8,867 nucleotides of DNA from RGIG990 sp045589455 (GTDB lineage: Bacteria; Verrucomicrobiota; Kiritimatiellia; RFP12; UBA3636), in assembly GCA_045589455.1 (NCBI GenBank), contig JAZNPC010000032.1:1-8867 (forward strand), written 5' to 3'. The translations under genes were made by a program, and so were the position numbers. Within the stretch, counting starts at the first letter, position 1. Each line of letters begins with the position of its first letter. A model generated the notes under the pieces. The model was not told where the DNA came from, did no database searches, and was given only the letters and a program-made list of their open reading frames with translations. Positions 1 through 5,500 of the stretch are shown one piece after another.

Positions 1-30
1 CGTAATGTGTCAAATATAAAAGACACCGAA
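1..30. repeat. Left terminal inverted repeat of the IS
   Basis: This 30-bp end begins CGTAATGTGTCAAATATAAA and pairs with the right end at 1313-1341. The only difference is one extra T in the A/T stretch at about base 15. It contains its own short inverted repeat, GTGTC (7-11) and GACAC (22-26). The true biological tip may lie a few bases inside, for example at TGTGTC, because the flanking sequence is missing. Confidence 0.85.
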
Positions 31-37
31 CCGGGCG

Positions 38-1241
38 TTAGTTTTCAATTTTTTTTGGATTTTCTTGAGAAATAATTTTGCTTTTTCTTATCCTTTCTTG
101 TTCTTTGTAAATTCTTTTTTTCAATAATTTGATTTGCTCTAGTAGTTGGAAGCGATTTAATTTGCTTTTTAATGTTTCATAATGTTTTATTCTCTGAGGA
201 AATCCACCTCCTGTTTCCTTTACTCTTTCAAGGGGTGTTTTTGGGGTGTCGTATTTCTTCTTTGTTTTACGCAGCTCGTCTTTTGGTTCTCGGCTAATAA
301 GCCTTTTACATGGACAAAATAGGTTGTTATATAAGCTTATCATATAACAATACTTCCAAAGAAGATCTTCTAATTCTTCTTGATCTAAACGTTTATATCC
401 AAAAAAACACCTTACTAATGAGCTGTTTTTTTGTTCAACTCTAGCATTGTCATTTTTATTTGCTATTCTTGACCTTGTAAAAAGGATGCCATGCTCCTTC
501 ATGAAATCAAAAACATAGTGATTCATGAATTCATTTCCCGAGTCAGAATGTATCTCGCATACTTTAAAAGGCATTTGATTTACAGTTTTACTGATTGCTT
601 CTTTGGTATTATAACCACATCTATTTCATACAGGCATGCATACATCCCATTGTGTGAGCCTTTCTACAGCATTGTGAATCCACTAACAGCTTCCTGTAGA
701 GGTGTCTCCGCATAATTGGACAGTATCTATTTGTACTTCTCCTAAGACTGATGGCAATTCGAATTCTGCATTTTTACATGGAACTTCTTTGAAGATATTG
801 TTATATCCACTGCGTTTGTTTCTCCGGCGAGGGGATTTAAGTCCGTATTTTCTTAGAATACGATTCATTGTTGATATACTCATTTTTTCAACAAGTTCAT
901 ATTCTTCTGGCTCTATATGGCGAACTTTTGATAACTCTTTTAATATGTTATCAATATCCGAATGAATATATTCCGGGCATTTATAATTTATCCATTTCCA
1001 TAAATCTATAAAAAATTTTTCTGCTGCTTCGGTATATTTTTTTTGTTCTTCCTTTTTTGCCATTTCCTCTTTTAATCGAGCCGTTTAAAAGTTTTATAAC
1101 ATACTTTCTGTCTGCTCCTATTTCTTCACATACAGAAGAAATAAACCTAGTTTTTGCTTGTTTATTTAATTCTTTAAAATAAATATTTCGCTTCAATTCA
1201 ATATAAGTTTTCATGAAATTTTTAGTGCATTTTGCATTCAT
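38..1241 (-). pseudogene. IS transposase, rve-type D,D(35)E, disrupted by one frameshift and two stops
   Basis: Read from 1241 down to 38, this would be a transposase of about 400 residues. The N-terminal part (1241 to about 1045) is a basic, helix-turn-helix-like region (RKYVIKLLNGSIKRGNGKKGR). At an A8 run (T8 on the plus strand, 1037-1044) the reading moves +1 into the frame of 1063-683, continuing as KKYTEAAEKFFIDLWKW. The same frame then meets TAG (683-685) and TGA (626-628), 18 codons apart, and resumes to 38. All catalytic residues remain: first D in VQIDTV (codon 725-727), second D in IHSDSGNEF (542-544) and E in ARVEQKN (434-436), with exactly 35 residues between the last two. A GGGA sequence lies four bases before the ATG at 1241. 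Two stops plus a frameshift argue for decay rather than programmed frameshifting alone. Confidence 0.85.
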
Positions 1242-1312
1242 AATATCCCATTATCTTATAGTGTCATTATTTTTGAAATATGGGCATTGAACTTATTTTA
1301 TTCATTTTCCCT

Positions 1313-1341
1313 TTCGGTGTCTTTTATTTTGACACATTACG
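1313..1341. repeat. Right terminal inverted repeat of the IS
   Basis: This is the reverse complement of the left end over 29 bases, with one base missing relative to it. It lies upstream of the transposase start (1241), as expected for the 5' end of the element. The internal GTGTC/GACAC pair is conserved here too (1317-1321 and 1331-1335). Sequence after 1341 (GCACACTCAC) is host DNA. Confidence 0.85.
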
Positions 1342-1365
1342 GCACACTCACAGCTCCTCGCAAAG

Positions 1366-1441
1366 CGCGCTTGCGCGCTAATAAACCAGAATCATATGTG
1401 CAAAACTCTTAAGACGAATGCTAATAAACTCAAATCATAGG
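1366..1441. repeat. 76-bp direct repeat, copy A
   Basis: This stretch is identical over 76 bases to 5262-5337 and in the same orientation. It begins CGCGCTTGCGCGCTAATAAA and ends at ATCATAGG. Weaker similarity continues for about 30 bases to a shared GCGCCCATT. The two copies bracket the LRR gene with about 3.8 kb between them. It has no open frame of note and no tRNA fold that I can draw; it may be a genome-wide intergenic repeat or the footprint of a segmental insertion. Confidence 0.93.
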
Positions 1442-1633
1442 GATAGCACTGATGGGAAAAGATAAGCGCCCATTTCAGTTGCGGAAGGTGCATTAGCTAT
1501 TTGCGACAAAAAAGCGTTCTTTACGCGCTTTGTTTATGCTCCAAAAGTGAGGCGTACTCAATGAGGGTACTGACGGCTATCTGCAATAATATTAAAAACA
1601 TGATTAAAACATGCGTTTTATGGGTTTAAAAAC

Positions 1634-1661
1634 TTGACGACGGGGGGGGGTATGATAGCAT
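1634..1661 (+). promoter_or_regulatory. Candidate promoter of the LRR gene with G9 in the spacer
   Basis: TTGACG (1634-1639) matches a sigma-70 -35 box at five of six bases. Sixteen bases on is TAGCAT (1656-1661), a four-of-six -10, preceded by TG one base upstream (1653-1654), as in an extended -10. The spacer contains nine consecutive G (1642-1650). An alternative -10, TATGAT (1651-1656), would have only an 11-base spacer at the present tract length. The promoter would give a leader of roughly 90 bases before the ATG at 1759. It is predicted from sequence only. Confidence 0.45.
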
Positions 1662-1758
1662 TTTTTAAGAAGTTTTAACCATTATTGGTTTTCTAAATGT
1701 ACGCCACATTTTTTATGTGTGGTCATGCTTGTTTTAGTAATCACAAAAAAGGAATAAC

Positions 1759-4700
1759 ATGAAAAATATTTTTCTATTTTGTATCGCAGTTCTAACTATG
1801 TTTAACACATTAGCGGATACCTGCACAATTGATGGAATTGAATGGTCTTACGTTGTAAATAATGGCGAAGCAGAACTCTATCGTGGTGAATGGTCTCCTG
1901 CTATTTCTAGAGATACTGAGGGAGATATAACAATACCATCCTCGTTGGGTGGATATCCATTAACATCGATTGGAACGTCTGCTTTTGAAGGTTGCAGTGG
2001 CATTACAAGTATAATAATACCTGATAGTGTAAAACAAATAGGTTTCTATCCGTTTATAGATTGTACCAGTGTTACAAATATTTTTATTCCAGATAGTGTA
2101 ACGCGAATTGATAGCACTGCTTTTCAAGGTTGCAGTAGTTTGACTTCTATAAACATTCCAAATAGTGTAACATATTTAGGTGGTCATGCTTTTGCTGATT
2201 GTACTAATTTGATAGAGATTAATCTTCCAGAAAAAATAACAAGTATAGGTGCTTCGCTGTTTGATGGTTGCAGTAAATTGACTTCTGTCAATATACCTGA
2301 CATGGTTACAAGCGTTGGAAATGCTGCATTTAGAGGATGCAGTAGTCTTACCTCAATTATTATACCGGATAGTGTTACAACTATTGAAAATGATGTATTT
2401 GATGGTTGTAATCTAACAAGTGTTAATATTCCTAAAAATGTAAATCAAATTGGAATCTCTCCTTTTTCTGGACTAAATGAAATTATACTAGATAGCGAAA
2501 ATTCTAATTTTACAATAAAAAACAGATTGTTATTGTCAAAGGATGAAGCATCTGTAATAGTTGGTGTTAATGGAGATGTTGAAATACCTTATGGAGTTAC
2601 AACAATTGGTGAAGGTGCTTTTCAAGATTGTAAGTTACTTAATTCAATAATAATACCTGATAGTGTAACAAGTATTGGTGACAGCGCATTTGAGAATTGT
2701 AGTGGCCTTTCAAACATATCAATTCCTGATAGTGTAACAAATATAGGAGAGAGTGCATTTAAAAATTGCAGTGGTCTTTCAAACATATCAATTCCTGATA
2801 GTGTTATAAAGATCGAAAGTTATGCCTTTGATGGTTGTAATCAGTTGAGTTATGACATTACTACTATTTCTGGATTAAAATTGTTGGATGGATGGGTTGT
2901 CGGTTATACAGAGGATTGTCCTGCTGTGCTTGATTTAACTGATACATGTGGAATAGTTGGTGATATCTTTAAAAGTAATACTAGTTTAACATCAATTATA
3001 TTGCCAAATGGTATTACAAGCATTGATAATGAAGCTTTTTATAACTGTAGCAATTTGAGTCATATTACTATGCCAAATAGTGTTACAAGTATAGGTAATT
3101 ATGCATTTAGAAATTGTTCTAGATTAACAGATATAATAATACCTAATAGCGTTACAAATATAGGTGATTATGCATTTAGAAATTGCAGCAGTTTAACAAA
3201 CATTGTTATTGGTAGTGGAGTTATAAATATAGGTGGTTTTGCTTTTAGAGACTGCACTGGTTTAACTAATGTAACTATACCAGAAGGTGTTACTAATATA
3301 GGTAATTATGCATTTTATTATTGTGAGAATTTAACTAAAATAACTATACCTAATAGTGCTACAAATATTGGAAATCGTGTATTTTATGGTTGTTCTGCTT
3401 CTCTTTTTGATACAGCTACAATTTCTGGTGTGAAACTTGTTGATGGATGGGTTGTCGGTTATACAGAGGATTGTCCAGCAAATCTTGATTTGACGGGTGT
3501 TAGAGGAATTGCAGAGTTTGCTTTTGAAAATTGTTCGAATATAGAAGAAGTCAAAATACCTGACAATCAAATTAAAATTTCTGATTTTGTATTTTATGGT
3601 TGCAATAAATTAACAAGTGTTACAATTCCAGATAGCGTAATATGTATTGGATGGTCTGCCTTTGATAGTTGTAGCAGTTTAAGTTCTATTGAAATACCCA
3701 ATAGTGTCACAAATATTGGAGATACTGCGTTTTATGGCTGTAGTAGTTTAACTAAAATTGAAATCCCTAGCGGAGTAAAAAAAATTGGGTATGGAACATT
3801 TTGGGGTTGTAGCAGTCTAGCCTCGGTTTCAATTCCTGATAGTGTAACATATATTGGTGAACAAGCATTTGATAGTTGCACTAGCTTGACAACAGTTTTA
3901 ATACCTAATAGTGTCACTGTTATAGAGGAATATGCCTTTTATGAATGTAGTAATTTGAAAGCTATAAATATTCCAAATGGAATTACGACTCTTCTTGATT
4001 CTGTTTTTTATGGTTGTAGTAGTCTAACAGAAATCATATTGCCGGAAACAATTGAAAGTTTAGGAGATCTTGTTTTTGCTGGAAATAGTTCACTTGAAAC
4101 AGCCACATTTTTAGGCGATGCACCTAGTTTAGGAGAAGATGTGTTTGTAGGGTGTCATGCTAACTTTAGTGTGAGGGTTGCGAGAGGCACATGTGGCTGG
4201 GATGGAGATGATACATCAACAGCACTTCCTGAGACATGGTGTGGTTATCCAATTGATTATATTGATGAGGATGATACAGGAGATGGATCTGATGCAACAA
4301 TTCCAGAGCTAGATGTCTCAGCATCCGCAGAGGAAGTAGCGGTAGCTCTTGAAGGCTCAACAGACACAGCACTTGTTGAGAATATAACAGATGTTGAAAT
4401 GTACTCAAAGTATCGTGAATGGGCATTGTCTGTAAATGATTCTACAGGGGCAAGTGTTGCTGGAGCAGAAGCAGTTAAGGCATCTCCTAATGCATGGCTA
4501 TCGTTTGCACTAGGTTCTTCAACGCTAATCGCAGATGAGCCAGTAGATGGTGAAGTTACAATTGATTCTATTGGCACGATTTCATCTGATGGAACTATGG
4601 CGTTTACTGTAAGTATTGAAGACATTGCCGTTGGCGATGGTGCTCTAGAAGAAAACCTAAAAAAGGTATTTAATATTGAAGGAACAACCTCTATTGGTGA

Positions 4701-4830
4701 CTCGTCAAGCTTCTCAAGTGATAATGTTGAAATCCATCTCGCCGAACCAGTTGATGGTAAGGTTAAATTTACCGTATCGCCAAAGGGTTCACCAAACACA
4801 TTCTTTATAAGATCAAAGCTTATAAAATAG
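1759..4830 (+). CDS. Secreted BspA-type leucine-rich-repeat protein (LRR_5 family), 1023 aa
   Basis: A signal peptide is visible at residues 1-19 (Lys near the start, hydrophobic FLFCIAVLTMF, cleavage likely after TLA). A short N-terminal domain follows (about 22-56). Then come about 29 repeats of about 23 residues (about 57-805) with the pattern I-P-[DN]-S-V-T-x-I-G-x-x-A-F-x-x-C-S-x-L-T-x-I, the LRR_5/BspA signature. A cap with ARGTCGW and WCGYPIDY closes the solenoid near 836. An acidic linker leads to a C-terminal domain (about 855-1023) containing NAWLSFALG at 911-919 and ending FFIRSKLIK. AAAGGA at 1748-1753 lies five bases before the ATG. BspA relatives are surface or secreted proteins that often bind host proteins or other microbes; a binding role here is inference. 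No LPXTG, PEP-CTERM or transmembrane anchor is seen, so the C-terminal domain may serve sorting or attachment. The repeat region is noticeably richer in A+T than the C-terminal part and the downstream operon. Confidence 0.9.
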   Translation: MKNIFLFCIAVLTMFNTLADTCTIDGIEWSYVVNNGEAELYRGEWSPAISRDTEGDITIPSSLGGYPLTSIGTSAFEGCSGITSIIIPDSVKQIGFYPFIDCTSVTNIFIPDSVTRIDSTAFQGCSSLTSINIPNSVTYLGGHAFADCTNLIEINLPEKITSIGASLFDGCSKLTSVNIPDMVTSVGNAAFRGCSSLTSIIIPDSVTTIENDVFDGCNLTSVNIPKNVNQIGISPFSGLNEIILDSENSNFTIKNRLLLSKDEASVIVGVNGDVEIPYGVTTIGEGAFQDCKLLNSIIIPDSVTSIGDSAFENCSGLSNISIPDSVTNIGESAFKNCSGLSNISIPDSVIKIESYAFDGCNQLSYDITTISGLKLLDGWVVGYTEDCPAVLDLTDTCGIVGDIFKSNTSLTSIILPNGITSIDNEAFYNCSNLSHITMPNSVTSIGNYAFRNCSRLTDIIIPNSVTNIGDYAFRNCSSLTNIVIGSGVINIGGFAFRDCTGLTNVTIPEGVTNIGNYAFYYCENLTKITIPNSATNIGNRVFYGCSASLFDTATISGVKLVDGWVVGYTEDCPANLDLTGVRGIAEFAFENCSNIEEVKIPDNQIKISDFVFYGCNKLTSVTIPDSVICIGWSAFDSCSSLSSIEIPNSVTNIGDTAFYGCSSLTKIEIPSGVKKIGYGTFWGCSSLASVSIPDSVTYIGEQAFDSCTSLTTVLIPNSVTVIEEYAFYECSNLKAINIPNGITTLLDSVFYGCSSLTEIILPETIESLGDLVFAGNSSLETATFLGDAPSLGEDVFVGCHANFSVRVARGTCGWDGDDTSTALPETWCGYPIDYIDEDDTGDGSDATIPELDVSASAEEVAVALEGSTDTALVENITDVEMYSKYREWALSVNDSTGASVAGAEAVKASPNAWLSFALGSSTLIADEPVDGEVTIDSIGTISSDGTMAFTVSIEDIAVGDGALEENLKKVFNIEGTTSIGDSSSFSSDNVEIHLAEPVDGKVKFTVSPKGSPNTFFIRSKLIK
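2701..2804 (+). repeat. Recent tandem duplication of an LRR unit
   Basis: Bases 2701-2735 and 2770-2804 match at 34 of 35 positions with an offset of 69 bases, exactly 23 codons or one LRR unit. Both encode SGLSNISIPDSV. Most other repeat units agree in protein but differ at many codon positions, so this pair looks like a recent in-frame duplication, as expected for slippage or unequal recombination inside the repeat tract. Confidence 0.85.
2887..2921 (+). repeat. 35-bp identical repeat within the LRR gene, copy 1
   Basis: These 35 bases recur exactly at 3442-3476, 555 bases (185 codons) downstream. They encode the core of DGWVVGYTEDCP, part of a non-LRR insert (about residues 369-390) preceded by ISGLKL. 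The match points to a block duplication of about eight LRR units plus the insert. Confidence 0.9.
3442..3476 (+). repeat. 35-bp identical repeat within the LRR gene, copy 2
   Basis: This is the exact second copy of 2887-2921. Here the insert reads ISGVKLVDGWVVGYTEDCP (about residues 555-573) and again interrupts the LRR ladder before a short L-D-L-T strand. Conservation of DNA as well as protein suggests the block was copied recently. Confidence 0.9.
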
Positions 4831-4861
4831 TATTTTCATTAAGATAGAGTAAGAAGTTTGG

Positions 4862-4907
4862 TTAAAGCGGTGCGCGGGCGAATACGCCTTCACACCGCTT
4901 TAATTTT
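4862..4907 (+). terminator. Rho-independent terminator after the LRR gene
   Basis: A perfect 11-bp stem pairs TTAAAGCGGTG (4862-4872) with CACCGCTTTAA (4893-4903). An inner GGCG/CGCC pair (4877-4880 and 4885-4888) sits in the loop, and TTTT follows (4904-4907). It begins 31 bases after the stop codon. AGAAGTTTG (4852-4860) and CAAACTTCT (4919-4927) could form a further outer stem. The U tract is short but the stem is strong. Confidence 0.8.
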
Positions 4908-5017
4908 ACCTCTTACTTCAAACTTCTCCTATATATATACACCCATAGATGCGCCCACTTATTTGTTGGCTGTTGATTGTTTTCTAAGCGCTTGCTTCGA
5001 CAGGTGCGCGCTAATTT
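4908..5017. other. Intergenic stretch with repeat modules shared with 5262-5412
   Basis: No gene is seen. The module GCGCCCACTTATTTGTTGGC (4951-4970), continuing through TGTTGATTGTT, resembles a longer version at 5362-5412 (GCGCCCATT, then TTGTCGGCTGTTG and TTGATTGTT). TGCGCGCTAAT (5005-5015) also occurs at 1372-1382 and 5268-5278. The region therefore looks assembled from the same pieces as the 76-bp repeat and its flank. Confidence 0.55.
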
Positions 5018-5145
5018 AACTGGGGTGCAAGCCTTTTAGTCTTACACTTAACTGGGAAGCAAGCCTTTCAGCCTTGCACATAACTGGGAAGCAAGCCTTT
5101 TAGCCTTGCACATAACTGGGGTGCAAGCCTTTTAGTCTTGCACAT
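5018..5145. repeat. Four tandem 32-bp units
   Basis: Units lie at 5018-5049, 5050-5081, 5082-5113 and 5114-5145, each starting AACTGGG and ending in TGCACAT or its variant TACACTT. They alternate between GGTGCAAG and GAAGCAAG and between TTTTAGTC and TTTTAGCC. Each unit carries GCAAG followed about nine bases later by CTTGC (CTTAC in unit 1), so most could form a short hairpin. A partial fifth start (AACTG) follows. There are no unique spacers between units, so this is not a CRISPR array. Confidence 0.92.
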
Positions 5146-5168
5146 AAACTGATTCTCGCAAGAAGTAT

Positions 5169-5247
5169 GGAGAAGCGACTTCCAGTCGCTTTGCTTTTCA
5201 CAATGAGCGCGCTTTGCGCGCCTAAAGCGACTAGAAGTCGCTTCTCC
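5169..5247. repeat. Nested 79-bp palindrome
   Basis: The outer arms 5169-5192 and 5224-5247 are 24 bases each and complementary at 23 positions. Each arm is itself a hairpin: AAGCGACT (5173-5180) with AGTCGCTT (5184-5191), and AAGCGACT (5225-5232) with AGTCGCTT (5236-5243), with 3-base loops. The centre holds a third hairpin, GCGCGC (5207-5212), TTT, GCGCGC (5216-5221). It can fold either as one long stem or as three side-by-side hairpins, like REP/BIME-type intergenic elements. There is no U tract, so a simple terminator is unlikely. Confidence 0.88.
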
Positions 5248-5261
5248 ACAAGCTTTCACAA

Positions 5262-5337
5262 CGCGCTTGCGCGCTAATAAACCAGAATCATATGTGCAAA
5301 ACTCTTAAGACGAATGCTAATAAACTCAAATCATAGG
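5262..5337. repeat. 76-bp direct repeat, copy B
   Basis: This copy is identical to 1366-1441 and lies 164 bases before the dxr start codon. After base 5337 it diverges gradually (GATTAGCACTAATAGG against GATAGCACTGATGGG) up to a shared GCGCCCATT at 5362-5370. Perfect identity beside decayed flanks implies recent copying, selection or gene conversion. Confidence 0.93.
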
Positions 5338-5439
5338 ATTAGCACTAATAGGAAAATAAAAGCGCCCATTAGACGCGCTCATTCCTTTGTCGGCTGTTGG
5401 TTGTTGATTGTTGTATTGTTCTTCCGTGTCGCTTTTCCT

Positions 5440-5469
5440 TTGCAAAGATTGGGCTTTGTGTTGTATAAT
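5440..5469 (+). promoter_or_regulatory. Candidate promoter of the dxr operon
   Basis: A consensus -10 TATAAT (5464-5469) is preceded at an 18-base spacing by TTGCAA (5440-5445), a four-of-six -35. The -35 sits in a perfect 10-bp palindrome CTTTGCAAAG (5438-5447), and a further CTTTG lies at 5454-5458, which could be an operator or chance. The start site would be about 25 bases before the ATG. Confidence 0.6.
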
Positions 5470-5500
5470 GATTCAAACAAACATAATATTAGGATAATTT

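Larger units (their letters stand above)
1..1341 (-). mobile_element. Complete insertion sequence with a decayed D,D(35)E transposase
   Basis: Both ends are visible. The first 30 bases match, as an inverted repeat, the 29 bases at 1313-1341, differing by one inserted base. Between them lies a single transposase reading on the minus strand that fills almost the whole element, which is the layout of a simple IS of about 1.34 kb. The retroviral-integrase-like catalytic core with 35 residues between the second D and the E places it in the broad rve/DDE group (IS3, IS481 and unclassified relatives). I cannot assign a named family from memory. The transposase is broken in three places, so this copy is probably immobile unless supplied in trans. 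The window begins exactly at the outer end, so a target-site duplication cannot be tested. Confidence 0.88.
1342..1758. other. Intergenic leader between the IS and the LRR gene
   Basis: I see no gene in these 417 bases. They contain a GC-rich palindrome GCGCGCTTGCGCGC (1365-1378) that opens a 76-bp repeat (1366-1441). A short hairpin has arms AAAGCG (1511-1516) and CGCTTT (1526-1531). AAAACATG occurs twice in close succession near 1595-1613. A G9 run (1642-1650) lies in a candidate promoter, and a small leader hairpin pairs CACAT (1705-1709) with ATGTG (1715-1719). No tRNA, riboswitch or small ORF with a ribosome binding site is evident. Confidence 0.6.

Noticed and set aside
626..628. UGA read as tryptophan (alternative genetic code)
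   Set aside because: A TAG in the same pseudogene is equally disruptive, and the four intact genes contain no in-frame TGA and use TGG for Trp.
702..965. Plus-strand 87-residue protein inside the IS
   Set aside because: It lies antisense to the transposase, whose reading explains the sequence far better.
1366..1441. tRNA or other structured RNA gene, prompted by the 76-base length
   Set aside because: No cloverleaf, anticodon arm or T-loop can be drawn; beyond the GC-rich palindrome the repeat is unstructured and A-rich.
1662..1758. Riboswitch or attenuator in the LRR gene leader
   Set aside because: Only a 5-bp hairpin is present, with no recognisable aptamer motif and no terminator/antiterminator pair.
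4257..4799. Minus-strand 180-residue protein antisense to the LRR gene
   Set aside because: A shadow of the coding strand; low-complexity Ser/Pro/Ala composition and no start context.
5018..5145. CRISPR array
   Set aside because: The 32-bp units abut one another with no unique spacers, and no cas genes are nearby.
5018..5247. Iteron-type replication origin
   Set aside because: No replication gene, DnaA-box cluster or plasmid context; the neighbours are chromosomal housekeeping genes.
5068..5259. Minus-strand 63-residue protein
   Set aside because: It is only the translation of the tandem repeats and palindrome; no ribosome binding site or family resemblance.
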